Shown here one piece after another: positions 18,191-27,388 of a stretch of DNA of 64,000 bases. Within the stretch, counting starts at the first letter, position 1. Every line of letters starts with the position of its first letter. The notes beneath the pieces were generated by a model. The model saw only the letters and a list, made by a program, of their open reading frames with translations, was not told where the DNA came from and searched no databases. Where the stretch lies: positions 558,001-622,000 of the forward strand of contig NZ_FOOQ01000001.1 of the NCBI RefSeq assembly GCF_900113245.1. Direction: 5' to 3'. The stretch comes from Halopelagius inordinatus. Its GTDB lineage: Archaea; Halobacteriota; Halobacteria; Halobacteriales; Haloferacaceae. Both the position numbers and the translations under genes were made by a program.

Positions 18191-18379
18191 ATGGCTCACA
18201 CGCCGGACATTCCGGAGCGGTTCGTCTGTCAGAACTGTCAGGCTATCTTCGCGGGAACGCCCGACCACGGGAGCGACACGACCGATTTTCATCCGCCGAC
18301 GTCCTGTTCGGCCTGCGGACACGCCGAGTTCGTCAGTATCGAACAGTACATCCACTTCCACAGAAACCACGACGTCTGA
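18191..18379 (+). CDS. Small zinc-ribbon protein
   Basis: A 62-residue protein with two CxxC knuckles, CQNC near residue 13 and CSAC near residue 39, then HFHRNHDV at the end. The pair spacing fits one zinc ribbon; the terminal histidines could add a second metal site or contact nucleic acid. The function is not known. Acidic composition and both CxxC pairs argue that it is real. It is convergent with gatB. Confidence 0.75.
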   Translation: MAHTPDIPERFVCQNCQAIFAGTPDHGSDTTDFHPPTSCSACGHAEFVSIEQYIHFHRNHDV

Positions 18380-18433
18380 GCGAGGGCATTCGCGTTCGAC
18401 CGGCGCGGAGACGGAGCACCGGCGTCTGCGGCG

Positions 18434-19924
18434 TTACTCGTCCAGTCGGTCGCGGAGCAACTGATTCACCGCGCCGGGGTCTGCGCTCCCGCCGGTCTTC
18501 TGCATCACCTGTCCGACGAGGAAATTGAGCGCGCCGCCCTCGCCGTCGTAGTAGTCCTCCACGGCGTCGGGGTTCTCGTCTATCGCCTCGCCGACGGCGA
18601 CTTCGACTTCGTCGTCGTCGGCCTTCCCGAGACCCTCCGATTCGATGACTGCGTCGGGGTCCGCTCCCTCGTCGAGCATCTTTCGGAGGACTATCTCCTC
18701 TGCGTTCTTCGTCGTGATGTCGCCCGCGTCCACGAGTTCGACGAGGCGAGTGAACTCGTCGAGTCTGTCGTCCACGTCGGTTATCTCCATGTCGCGGTAG
18801 TTGAGTTCGCCGAGTAGGTTGTCAGCCACCCACGTCGCGGCCAACTCCGCGTCGTACGCCTCCGCGACTTCCTCGAAGAAGTCGGCCACCTCCTTCGTGG
18901 AGGTGAGTTTCGACGCCGACTCCCCGTCTACGCCGTACTCGTCTTCGAACCTGTCGCGGCGCGCGTCCGGGAGTTCCGGAATCGGAATCTTCTCTTTCCA
19001 GTCTGCGACTTCGAGCGGCGGCAGGTCCGCCTCCCGGAAGTAGCGGTAGTCTTTCTCCTCTTCTTTCGACCGCATCGAGACGGTGATGCCGCGCGTCTCG
19101 TCCCAGTGGCGCGTCTCCTGTTCGACGGCGCGCCCGCGTTCGATGGCGTTCTTCTGTCGGGTCACCTCGTAGGCGAGGGCCTTCTCTGCGCCCTTGTGAC
19201 TGGAGATGTTCTTCACTTCGGTGCGGTTCGCCGACTGGAGCGTCTCCGCCGTCAGAGAGCCGTCGTCGGCCATCTCCTCTGCGGGCACCATCGAGATGTT
19301 GGCGTCGATGCGGAGCGACCCGTCGCGCGTCGCGTCGAAGACGCCGAGATACTCGAGTACCTCTTCGAGTTTCGCGAGGAAGCCGCGGACCTCCTTCGGA
19401 CTCCGGAAGTCGGGCTTCGTCACTATCTCCATCAGGGGCGTCCCCGCGCGGTTGTAGTTGACGAGCGTGTAGTCCGCGGTGTCGATGCTCCCGCCTTTGT
19501 GCTGGAGGCTTCCGGGGTCCTCTTCGAGGTGGGCGCGTTCGACGCCGATTTCGCGGCGCGTCCCCTCGACGGACACTTCGAGGTGACCGTCGGCGCAGAT
19601 CGGCGCGTCGTACTGCGTTATCTGGAAGTTCTTCGGCAGGTCGGGGTAGTAGTAGTTCTTCCGGTGAAAGCGGGTGTGTTCCGCAACCTCGGCGTCGAGC
19701 GCTTTGCCCACTTTCACGGCCGCCTCCACGGCGCCTTCGTTCAGTACGGGAAGCGCGCCCGGCAGTCCCAGACAGACGGGGCACGTCCGCGTGTTCGGTT
19801 CTTCGTCCTCGTCGGCGTCGGTCGAACACCCGCAGAATATCTTGGTGTCCGTTTCGAGCTGGACGTGGACCTCCAGCCCGATGACGGTGGCGAGTTCGCG
19901 CTGTTGGAGCGCCTTCGCGGTCAT
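18434..19924 (-). CDS. gatB: Asp-tRNA(Asn)/Glu-tRNA(Gln) amidotransferase subunit B
   Basis: A 496-residue protein of normal GatB length. It binds the mischarged tRNA and catalyses the kinase/transamidase step of the GatCAB complex. Hallmarks include IGLEVHVQLETDTKIFCGCS, CPVCLGLPGALPVLN, KNYYYPDLPKNFQITQYD, AHLEEDPGSLQH, NYNRAGTPLMEIVT and the YqeY-like C-terminal helical domain ending in LNFLVGQVMQKTGG. The first and second Cys pairs form the zinc site. GatA and GatC are not in the window. Confidence 0.97.
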   Translation of the reverse strand: MTAKALQQRELATVIGLEVHVQLETDTKIFCGCSTDADEDEEPNTRTCPVCLGLPGALPVLNEGAVEAAVKVGKALDAEVAEHTRFHRKNYYYPDLPKNFQITQYDAPICADGHLEVSVEGTRREIGVERAHLEEDPGSLQHKGGSIDTADYTLVNYNRAGTPLMEIVTKPDFRSPKEVRGFLAKLEEVLEYLGVFDATRDGSLRIDANISMVPAEEMADDGSLTAETLQSANRTEVKNISSHKGAEKALAYEVTRQKNAIERGRAVEQETRHWDETRGITVSMRSKEEEKDYRYFREADLPPLEVADWKEKIPIPELPDARRDRFEDEYGVDGESASKLTSTKEVADFFEEVAEAYDAELAATWVADNLLGELNYRDMEITDVDDRLDEFTRLVELVDAGDITTKNAEEIVLRKMLDEGADPDAVIESEGLGKADDDEVEVAVGEAIDENPDAVEDYYDGEGGALNFLVGQVMQKTGGSADPGAVNQLLRDRLDE

Positions 19925-20072
19925 TACGCGGGATTTGACGGCGCACGGCTAAAGACTAACGGGACTCGTCGCAGACTCGCCGACTCCCCCGCGCTCTGCA
20001 CGCATCGACCGCTCGCGCCGACCTGCGCCGAAGCGCAAGCTAGTTGTTTCGGGGGTCACGATTCGCGTCCCG

Positions 20073-20939
20073 ATGCGCGACTCTCTCGGTGCCGGTGCCA
20101 CGGTCGAGGTACTCCGGGACGTCCCGTTTTCGTCGCCGCCGGAGCGAACGCTCCACCTCGACCTGTTTCGTCCGGTACCGCCGCGGGGCGACGCCGCCGA
20201 CGCCCGCCGCGCGGTGGTCGTTCTCGTCCACGGCGGCGAGTGGCGCGGCGGCGACAAAGACGACCTGTCGCGCTTCGGGCTCGCACTCGCCGAACGGGGG
20301 TTCTCCTGCGCCGCGATCGACTACCGCGGCAGCGACGACGCCACCTTCCCGGCGCAGATTCGCGACGTGAAAGCGGCGGTTCGGTGGCTCCGAGCGAACG
20401 CCGCCCGCGCGGGCCTCGACCCGGAGCGAGTCGGCGCGTTCGGCCACGCCGGCGGAGCCCATCTCGCCGTCCTCGCGGCCCTCACGCCCGATAACCCCGA
20501 GTTCGCCCCGAACCCCGACCACCTCGTCGGCGACGCGGCGAAGGGTGGCGGCGGTGCGGACGCGTCGCACCCCTCGGACGCACTCGCCGCCGCCGTCGGC
20601 GTCGCGGGTCTGTACAACTTCGAACACACCCCGGAACGGGAGTCGATTCGGTCGCTCCTCGGGGGGACGCGGTCGGAGATGTCCGAGGCGTACGAACGGG
20701 CCTCTCCCTCGACGTACCTCGGAAACGCGGCCGACGCCGCGCCGGTTCTCCTCTTGCACGGCGCCGAGGACGAGGTGACGCCCTCGATGGCGTCGGAACT
20801 GTTCTACGACGGCCTCGAAGACGCCGGCGGAACCGCCGAATGCGTCGTCGCGGAGGGCGCTGGCCACGACGTCCACCGCGAACAGTTCGGGTGGACGCTC
20901 GCGTGGACCGAGGCGTTCCTCGACCGTCACCTCCGCTGA
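20073..20939 (+). CDS. Alpha/beta-hydrolase-fold protein lacking the nucleophile serine
   Basis: A 288-residue protein of the esterase/lipase type (BD-FAE/aes-like). The oxyanion-hole region VVLVHGGEWRGGDKDD, the acid in LLLHGAEDEVTP and the histidine in GAGHDVHREQFGW are all present. The nucleophile elbow, normally G-x-S-A-G-G-H, reads G-H-A-G-G-A-H, with Ala126 (codon GCC at 20448-20450) in the serine position. The protein is therefore probably not a serine hydrolase; it may be a pseudoenzyme or use another residue. No signal peptide is seen. Confidence 0.85.
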   Translation: MRDSLGAGATVEVLRDVPFSSPPERTLHLDLFRPVPPRGDAADARRAVVVLVHGGEWRGGDKDDLSRFGLALAERGFSCAAIDYRGSDDATFPAQIRDVKAAVRWLRANAARAGLDPERVGAFGHAGGAHLAVLAALTPDNPEFAPNPDHLVGDAAKGGGGADASHPSDALAAAVGVAGLYNFEHTPERESIRSLLGGTRSEMSEAYERASPSTYLGNAADAAPVLLLHGAEDEVTPSMASELFYDGLEDAGGTAECVVAEGAGHDVHREQFGWTLAWTEAFLDRHLR

Positions 20940-20992
20940 CTCGTCGCCGGGCCGACAGAACTGTCAAGTTGCGTCTACGTGTCTGACGTACG

Positions 20993-21000
20993 TTTATGTA
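20993..21000 (+). promoter_or_regulatory. TATA-like box of the smc operon
   Basis: TTTATGTA is centred about 26 nt before ATG 21023, which fits a leaderless transcript covering the coiled-coil gene, smc and scpA. Confidence 0.55.
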
Positions 21001-21022
21001 ACCTCCGCCGGGGTATGCACAC

Positions 21023-21475
21023 ATGAGTAACAGGGTGGAGGAACTCGAATCGAAGGTCGCGGAACTTCAGGCCGCCGTCAACGGCCTGACCGAGGAGTTG
21101 GTGGAGACGAAAGAGCGCGTCCGACTGCTCGAAGACCAAGTCGAAGTCGACCTGAGCACGGGAACCCGCCCCGTCGGTCACGAGTCGCCGTCCGAGGAGA
21201 CGGCCGACCCCGAACCGACGGCCGCGTCCGACTCGCAGTCGGAGCCACAGACCGAACGGAAGGTGAAACCCGGCGAGTCGCCCGCGCAGACGGAGTCTCG
21301 GTCGGAGACGTCGGACAACCCGGGGACCGACGCCGACCTGATAGACGCGGACGCCGAGGCGTTCGGCACCGACGACACCGCCGACACCGCCGCAGACGAC
21401 GGGGATAAGTCCGAGGAGGGCGAGAGTGAAGACGAGGCGGACACCACCGACGATTCGGACATCATCGTCGCGTAA
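21023..21475 (+). CDS. Acidic coiled-coil protein upstream of smc
   Basis: A 150-residue protein. Residues 1-40 form a heptad-like coiled coil (RVEELESKVAELQAAVNGL), followed by a long disordered, very acidic Ser/Thr/Asp/Glu tail that ends in SDIIVA. It has no enzyme motif. The gene is followed 29 nt later by smc on the same strand, so it is probably co-expressed with the condensin genes. A structural or regulatory role in chromosome organisation is guesswork from position only. Confidence 0.75.
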   Translation: MSNRVEELESKVAELQAAVNGLTEELVETKERVRLLEDQVEVDLSTGTRPVGHESPSEETADPEPTAASDSQSEPQTERKVKPGESPAQTESRSETSDNPGTDADLIDADAEAFGTDDTADTAADDGDKSEEGESEDEADTTDDSDIIVA

Positions 21476-21504
21476 CTGGGTGCTCCGTCCCTCGCGAGCA
21501 ACCC

Positions 21505-24500
21505 ATGCATATCAAAGAGCTCGTCCTTGACGGTTTCAAGAGTTTCGGGCGGAAGACCCGAATCCCGTTCTACGAGGACTTCACCGTAGTCACCGGTCCG
21601 AACGGGTCCGGCAAGTCGAACATCATAGACGGCGTCTTGTTCGCCCTCGGCCTCGCGCGGACGCGGGGCATCAGGGCAGAGAAACTCACCGACCTCATCT
21701 ACAACCCCGGCCACGCCGACGGGAGCGACGGCGAGTCGGCCGGACCGAGAGAAGCGAGCGTCACCGTCGTCCTCGACAACGGAGACGGGAAACTCGACCG
21801 CTCGCAGATAGTAAACGCCGCCGGGAGCGACGACGTCGGCGACGCCTCCGAGATACGCGTCAAGCGGCGCGTCAAGGAGACGGACGACAACTACTACTCC
21901 TACTACTACCTCAACGGGCGGTCCTGCAACCTCTCGGACATCCAGGACCTCCTCGCGCAGGCGGGTATCACCCCCGAGGGGTACAACGTCGTCATGCAGG
22001 GCGACGTGACCGAGATTATCAACATGACCGCCTACCAACGGCGGGGGATAATCGACGAGATAGCGGGCGTCTCCGAGTTCGACGCGAAAAAGGAGGACGC
22101 CTTCGGGGAACTGGAGGCCGTCGAAGAGCGAATCGACGAGGCGGACCTCAGAATCGAGGAGAAACACACTCGCCTCGACCAACTCGAAGACGAACGCGAG
22201 ACGGCGCTGGAGTACAAATCGCTCCGCGACGAACGAGAAGAGTACGAGGGCCATCTGAAAGCCGCCGAACTCGAAGACAAACGCGCCGACCTCGAACGCA
22301 CGGAGACGCGCGCCGAGACCAAAGAGTCGACCCTCGCGGACCTCCGCGAGGAACTCGACCGAAGGCAGGGCCGCGTCACACGGTTCGAGAGCGAACTCGA
22401 AGAGCTCACCCGGGAGATAGAGCGGAAAGGCGAGGACGAACAACTCCGCATCAAATCCGAGATAGAGGAGGTCAAAGGCGAGATAACTCGCTTGGAGACC
22501 GCAATCGAAAGCGCCGAAGACCGAATCGAAGACGCCGAAAACGAGCGTCGAAAGGCGTTCGTCCAACTCGACCGCAAGCAAGAGAAGATAGCCAATTTGG
22601 CGGACGACATCCGCTCTGTCAAAGTCGAGCAGGCGTCGGTCAAATCCGACATCCAGTCGAAGGAGACGGAACTCGCCGAGGTGAAATCCGAGATAGCGAG
22701 CGTCGACACCGAGTTCGACGAACTCAAAGCCGAGCTAGAGGACAGAAAAGAGCGGCTGGAGGAACTGAAGACGGCGAAAAACGACCTCCAACGCGAGAAA
22801 GACCGCCTGCTCGACGACACGCGCCGCCGCGCCAACGAAATCGCAGAGACAGAAGAGAAAGTCGAGGAGGCCAGAGGACGCCTCCCCGACCTGAAGGCGA
22901 CGCTGTCCGACCTCCACTCGGAACTCGACAAAGCGGAGAAAAACCGCGACAAGATACGCGGCGTCGTCGACGGCCTCAAAGAGGAGAAATCCGATCTGAA
23001 AGCGGAACTCGACGAGGTTGCCGACGACCTGCGGCGCAAGCAATCGCAGTACGCCGAACTGGAGACCAAAGCCGGGCGCGACGGCGACAACTCGTGGCCG
23101 CGGTCGGTCACGACGATACTGAACGCCGGACTCTCCGGCGTCCACGGCACCGTGGGCCAACTCGGTTCCGTCACCGGCGAGTACGCCACGGCCTGTGAGA
23201 CGGCCGCGGGCGGGCGACTCGCGCACGTCGTCGTCGACGACGACGGCGTCGGGTCGTCGTGTATCGACTACCTGAAATCTCGGAACGCGGGTCGCGCGAC
23301 GTTCCTCCCCATCACGAAGATGGACGACCGGGGCCTGCCTCGAAAGCCGAACACCGACGGCGTGGTAGACTTCGCCCGGAATCTGGTCGAGTACGACTCG
23401 GAGTACGAGACCGTCTTCTCGTACGTCCTCGGGTCGACGCTCGTCGTAGAGGACATGCAGACGGCGCGAGAGTTGATGGGCGACTTCCGCATGGTGACGC
23501 TCGACGGCGACTTAGTCGAACGGTCCGGCGCGATGACCGGCGGGTCCGGCGGCGGGTCTCGGTACTCCTTTTCGAAGTCCGGAAACGGGCGTCTCGAACG
23601 CCTCGCAGAGGAGATTGCCTCTCTTGAGGACGACCGACAGAGACTCCAAGACGAACTCCGCGACGTCGAGAGCGACATCGACGACGCCCGCGAGAAGATG
23701 GCCGACGCCAACGACCGGATTCGGTCGGTCGAGGCCGACATCGAACGGGCCGAATCGGACGTCGACGACGCGGAGACGACAGTCTCGGAACTGACCGACC
23801 GCGTCGAGGAACTCCGTGAGGAACGCGAATCCGTCGACGAGGAGATGCGCGACATCGACGAGGAGATAGCGGACCGCGACGAGGAGATAGCGGCGGTCCG
23901 AGCCGAGAGAGAGGAACTCGAAGGCGAACTCGAAGACTCGGAGATTCCGGAACTGACCTCGCGGGCCGACGAGATTCGCGCCGACATCTCCGACCTCGAA
24001 GACCGGATGGACGAGTTGGACGGGCGTCTGAACGAACTCCAACTGGAGAAGGAGTACGCCGAAGACGCCGTCGACGACCTGAACGAGACGGTCGAATCGG
24101 CCCAAGAGAAGAAGGCGGACGCTCGGGACGCCATCGCCGAGAAGAAATCCGAAATCGAGGACCGAGAGGACGTCCTCGAAGACAAGCGGGCGGCGGTCGA
24201 GGAACTCGAAGCGGAACTGGCCGAACTGAAGGAGGACCGCAGCGAACTCCACGAGGACCTCCGCGAGGCCAAAGCCGAACGCGACGAACAGAAAGAGAAC
24301 GTCGAGCGCGTCGAGTCCACCGTCGAGAGCCTGCGCGAGAGCGCAGAGCGTCTCGAGTGGGAGATAGACGAACTCGCCGCCGAAGTCGGCGACTACGACC
24401 CGGAGGCGATACCCGACCACGACGAGGTGGAGTCGAACATCGAGCGTCTGACCGCGGAGATGGAAGCGCTCGAACCGGTCAACATGCTCGCCATCGACGA

Positions 24501-25158
24501 GTACGACGAGGTGAAAGCGGACCTCGAAGAGTTACAGGACCGGCGCGACGTCCTCGTCGACGAACGCGACGCCATCGAGGAGCGAATCGACCGCTTCGAG
24601 TCCCAGAAGAAACGGACGTTCATGGAAGCGTTCGACGCGATAAACGAGAACTTCACCGACATCTTCGAACGTCTCTCCGACGGGACGGGCGAACTCCACC
24701 TCGAAAACCCGGAGGACCCCTTCGAGGACGGACTGACGATGAAGGCGCAACCGGGCGATAAACCCATCCAGCGTCTCAACGCCATGTCCGGCGGCGAGAA
24801 ATCCCTGACCGCGCTGGCGTTCATCTTCGCCATCCAGCGACACAACCCCGCGCCGTTCTACGCGCTAGACGAGGTTGACGCGTTCCTCGACGCCGCAAAC
24901 GCCGAACGCGTCGGCGAGATGGTCGACGACTTGGCGGGACGCGCGCAGTTCGTCGTCGTCTCGCACCGCTCTGCGCTGTTGGAACGCTCCGAACGCGCAA
25001 TCGGCGTGACGATGCAGGGCGACAACGTCAGCGCCGTCACCGGCATCCAACTCGGAGAGGGTCGCGACGGACGCGACGGCGGCGACGACGACAGCGACGA
25101 CGGCACCCCCGGCGACGCAGAAAACGCAGAAGAAGAGGAGGTCCCGGCGGATGACTGA
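21505..25158 (+). CDS. smc: Chromosome segregation protein SMC
   Basis: A 1217-residue condensin ATPase. Walker A is GPNGSGKSNIIDG near residue 33. Two long coiled coils flank a hinge at about residues 535-660 (GVHGTVGQLGSVTGEYATAC onward). The C-terminal head has the ABC signature LNAMSGGEKSLTALAF and Walker B FYALDEVDAFLD. The C-terminal 40 residues are an acidic Asp/Gly/Glu tail. The stop overlaps the scpA start by 8 nt, so the kleisin partner is translationally coupled. The complex would compact and help segregate chromosomes. Confidence 0.97.
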   Translation: MHIKELVLDGFKSFGRKTRIPFYEDFTVVTGPNGSGKSNIIDGVLFALGLARTRGIRAEKLTDLIYNPGHADGSDGESAGPREASVTVVLDNGDGKLDRSQIVNAAGSDDVGDASEIRVKRRVKETDDNYYSYYYLNGRSCNLSDIQDLLAQAGITPEGYNVVMQGDVTEIINMTAYQRRGIIDEIAGVSEFDAKKEDAFGELEAVEERIDEADLRIEEKHTRLDQLEDERETALEYKSLRDEREEYEGHLKAAELEDKRADLERTETRAETKESTLADLREELDRRQGRVTRFESELEELTREIERKGEDEQLRIKSEIEEVKGEITRLETAIESAEDRIEDAENERRKAFVQLDRKQEKIANLADDIRSVKVEQASVKSDIQSKETELAEVKSEIASVDTEFDELKAELEDRKERLEELKTAKNDLQREKDRLLDDTRRRANEIAETEEKVEEARGRLPDLKATLSDLHSELDKAEKNRDKIRGVVDGLKEEKSDLKAELDEVADDLRRKQSQYAELETKAGRDGDNSWPRSVTTILNAGLSGVHGTVGQLGSVTGEYATACETAAGGRLAHVVVDDDGVGSSCIDYLKSRNAGRATFLPITKMDDRGLPRKPNTDGVVDFARNLVEYDSEYETVFSYVLGSTLVVEDMQTARELMGDFRMVTLDGDLVERSGAMTGGSGGGSRYSFSKSGNGRLERLAEEIASLEDDRQRLQDELRDVESDIDDAREKMADANDRIRSVEADIERAESDVDDAETTVSELTDRVEELREERESVDEEMRDIDEEIADRDEEIAAVRAEREELEGELEDSEIPELTSRADEIRADISDLEDRMDELDGRLNELQLEKEYAEDAVDDLNETVESAQEKKADARDAIAEKKSEIEDREDVLEDKRAAVEELEAELAELKEDRSELHEDLREAKAERDEQKENVERVESTVESLRESAERLEWEIDELAAEVGDYDPEAIPDHDEVESNIERLTAEMEALEPVNMLAIDEYDEVKADLEELQDRRDVLVDERDAIEERIDRFESQKKRTFMEAFDAINENFTDIFERLSDGTGELHLENPEDPFEDGLTMKAQPGDKPIQRLNAMSGGEKSLTALAFIFAIQRHNPAPFYALDEVDAFLDAANAERVGEMVDDLAGRAQFVVVSHRSALLERSERAIGVTMQGDNVSAVTGIQLGEGRDGRDGGDDDSDDGTPGDAENAEEEEVPADD

Positions 25159-26056
25159 CCGGCGCGAGGAGGTGATGCCGGACGGAATCGACGCGCCCGA
25201 GGCGGACGACGACGAGGTCGAACCCGTCGAACTGCTCGTCAAACTCGCCGAGGAGGGCGAGATAGATCCGTGGGACATCGACGTGGTGGACGTGACCGAC
25301 GCGTTCCTCGACCACCTCGATTCGACCGACCTCCGGACGTCCGGGCGAGCGCTGTTTTACGCGGCGGTCCTCCTGCGGATGAAGAGCGACGCGTTGCTCG
25401 AACCCGACGAGGAGCCCGAGGAGGAACTCGAACCGTGGGAGGCGGCCTTGGAGGGTCCCGACGGCGCGATGGCCGGCGGCGACGGCGACGCACCGGGGTT
25501 CGACCCGGTGGACGCCTTAGAGGAAGAGATGGACCGACGACTCGATAGAAAGCAGGCGCGCGGGTCGCCCGAGACGCTGGACGAACTCGTCCGCGAACTC
25601 CGCGACGCCGAACGCGGGTCGTGGTGGAAGCGCCGCCGCGAGTACGACACCTCGGAGTCGCCGCGGGGGTACCAACGCGGCACGCAGACGCTCGATTACC
25701 GGAGCGACGACGACTTCCGCGACGACGACGAACCGACGGCGGCGGACGTCACCGGCACCGCCCACACCGAAGACATCGAGTCGTCCATCCGGACGGTCGA
25801 GGCAGCGCTCCGCGAGCAGTACGACAACGGCCGCGCGGAGGTACTCTACCGGGAGGTTCGGACGGTCACCGAGACGCCGGTGACGACCTATCTCTCGCTT
25901 CTGTTCCTCTCGCACCGAGGGACGGTACGCCTCCGACAGGACGACCTGTTCGGCGACCTGTGGGTGCAGGACCCCGAGGCCGTGGACGGAGAAGACGACA
26001 GCGAGGACGAGGGAGACGAAGCGGTCGAAGCCGAGGCCGAGGCCATCGCGGACTGA
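25151..26056 (+). CDS. scpA: Segregation and condensation protein A (kleisin)
   Basis: A 301-residue kleisin that bridges the SMC heads. The N-terminal pattern PVELLVKLAEEGEIDPWDID, then VVDVTDAFLDHL, is classic ScpA. The C-terminal winged-helix part contains TYLSLLFLSHRGTVRLRQDD. The middle is a low-complexity acidic linker. The start ATG overlaps the end of smc by 8 nt. No scpB is seen next to it, which is usual in haloarchaea. Confidence 0.95.
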   Translation: MTDRREEVMPDGIDAPEADDDEVEPVELLVKLAEEGEIDPWDIDVVDVTDAFLDHLDSTDLRTSGRALFYAAVLLRMKSDALLEPDEEPEEELEPWEAALEGPDGAMAGGDGDAPGFDPVDALEEEMDRRLDRKQARGSPETLDELVRELRDAERGSWWKRRREYDTSESPRGYQRGTQTLDYRSDDDFRDDDEPTAADVTGTAHTEDIESSIRTVEAALREQYDNGRAEVLYREVRTVTETPVTTYLSLLFLSHRGTVRLRQDDLFGDLWVQDPEAVDGEDDSEDEGDEAVEAEAEAIAD

Positions 26057-26074
26057 CCGCGGGACTCCGTCCGT

Positions 26075-27301
26075 TCAGATATCGCCGCGTATCGCGTCGG
26101 CGACGCGTTGCCGGTCGAACAACTGCTCTTCGTCGGGCACCTCCGGATAGGGCTGGCCGTTCTCGTAGCCCGGCCACTCGCCGAACTGCTCGGGGTAGAG
26201 CTGTTTTGCGCCCATCTCCAGTTGGAACAGGTTCATGATGGGGCCCTGATAGCGCATCCCGGCGGGGTACACCCGGTCGTTTTGCACCGCGGTCAGTTGA
26301 CTCCCGACGGGGTGGTCTTTCAGCGAGGCTATCGTGTCTTCCATGTTGTAGTTGGGCGTCGTGCCCCACAGGTGGAGGATGACGTCGGGGTCGGCTTCGA
26401 GCATCGTCTCGTAGTCCACCGTCCCCCAGAGACTGCTCCAGTCTTTCTCGGCGAACGCGTCGTTCGCGCCGAGTGGGCGCGTGTCGGCGAGCCAGTAGCC
26501 GGGTTTGTTGAGGTGGTAGGTGTAAAACGAGTCGCTGTTGGACGCCAACGTGACGCGGACGGCGGTCGGGCGGTCCTCTTTCGGCGGGAGCGAGTCTCGA
26601 ATCGAGGAGACGAGTTCCTCGTGGACGTCCGCGAGCGCTTCGTACTTCTCTCGCTCTCCGAACACGTCCGCGACGTTGCCGAACATCTCCCAGAGCGTGT
26701 AGTAGTCGTACTCGAACCCCTCGGGCGGGGCCGCGTGCGTACCGCTGTAGAAGTTTCCGAACCACGGACCGATTTGGGAGGACACCTCGTCTACGTCGCC
26801 CTCGTCCCAGTTGTCCTGCGTCGACGCCCACGCCGGGTCGGCCAGGTGGACGTCGCTGTCGAGTTCGAAGAGCAGTTCCTTGCGGAGTCCCTCGGCCAAC
26901 GGGTCCGAGAGTCCCTCCCACTCGAAGGAGACGCCCTCTAAGTGGTGATAGTAGTGATTCATCGTCGTCCCGGACATCTCCGGAACGTACACCGAGTTGA
27001 CGGCGTCGCCGTGGCCGAGTGCCACCGCCATATCGGCGTACTGGGGGAAGACGGTGAAGACGCGTTCGGGGACGCCGTCGAACTCGACTGTCCCCATCGG
27101 CTTCATCGACGCCGAGTGGGACGACTCGCCCGCCTCCGTCTTCGCTTCAGTCGTCTCCGTCGCCGCGTTCGCCTCTCCGGGTTCCGACTCCGTCTCTGGC
27201 CCGTCGCCCGACCCGTCGCCGGTACAACCGGCAACGAGGCCAGCACCGGCGAGTGCGGCGGTTCGTCGCAGATAGGTCCGTCGCGTAGGCGCGTCTCTCA
27301 T
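26075..27301 (-). CDS. Iron-siderophore/cobalamin-type ABC transporter substrate-binding lipoprotein
   Basis: A 408-residue secreted lipoprotein. The N-terminus has twin arginines (Arg7-Arg8, RRTYLRR), a hydrophobic run and a lipobox ending at Cys26, which indicates Tat export and lipid anchoring. A Thr/Glu/Gly-rich linker follows, then a periplasmic-binding domain of the FepB/BtuF type (PERVFTVFPQYADMAVALGH; the C-terminal part reads YPEQFGEWPGYENGQPYPEV). No permease or ATPase genes adjoin it. The 16-bp palindrome 4 nt before the start resembles DtxR-family metal-repressor sites, so iron control is likely. The ligand, an iron chelate or cobalamin, is undecided. Confidence 0.88.
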   Translation of the reverse strand: MRDAPTRRTYLRRTAALAGAGLVAGCTGDGSGDGPETESEPGEANAATETTEAKTEAGESSHSASMKPMGTVEFDGVPERVFTVFPQYADMAVALGHGDAVNSVYVPEMSGTTMNHYYHHLEGVSFEWEGLSDPLAEGLRKELLFELDSDVHLADPAWASTQDNWDEGDVDEVSSQIGPWFGNFYSGTHAAPPEGFEYDYYTLWEMFGNVADVFGEREKYEALADVHEELVSSIRDSLPPKEDRPTAVRVTLASNSDSFYTYHLNKPGYWLADTRPLGANDAFAEKDWSSLWGTVDYETMLEADPDVILHLWGTTPNYNMEDTIASLKDHPVGSQLTAVQNDRVYPAGMRYQGPIMNLFQLEMGAKQLYPEQFGEWPGYENGQPYPEVPDEEQLFDRQRVADAIRGDI

Positions 27302-27305
27302 TCAT

Positions 27306-27321
27306 TTTAGGCATGCCTAAA
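27306..27321. promoter_or_regulatory. Perfect palindrome TTTAGGCATGCCTAAA, DtxR-family operator candidate
   Basis: This 16-bp sequence is its own reverse complement. It sits between the TATA-like box and the start codon of the binding-protein gene. The TTAGGC half-site resembles the TTAGG/CCTAA half-sites of DtxR/IdeR-type metalloregulators, including those known in haloarchaea. A repressor bound here would block the transcription start. Confidence 0.75.
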
Positions 27322-27326
27322 CAATC

Positions 27327-27333
27327 GTATATC
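27327..27333 (-). promoter_or_regulatory. TATA-like box of the binding-protein gene
   Basis: Read on the minus strand this is GATATAC, centred 29 nt before ATG 27301. That spacing predicts a leaderless transcript that starts inside or just past the palindrome. Confidence 0.55.
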
Positions 27334-27388
27334 AGTTTTGGTTCGGAGAAGGACCCGGCTCGCGGGAGCGGTTCGCCCCGAGAGCCGT

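Noticed and set aside
17771-18379. Long plus-strand frame running into the small zinc protein
   Set aside because: Its upstream part is antisense to topA and low quality; only the final 62 residues from ATG 18191 are accepted.
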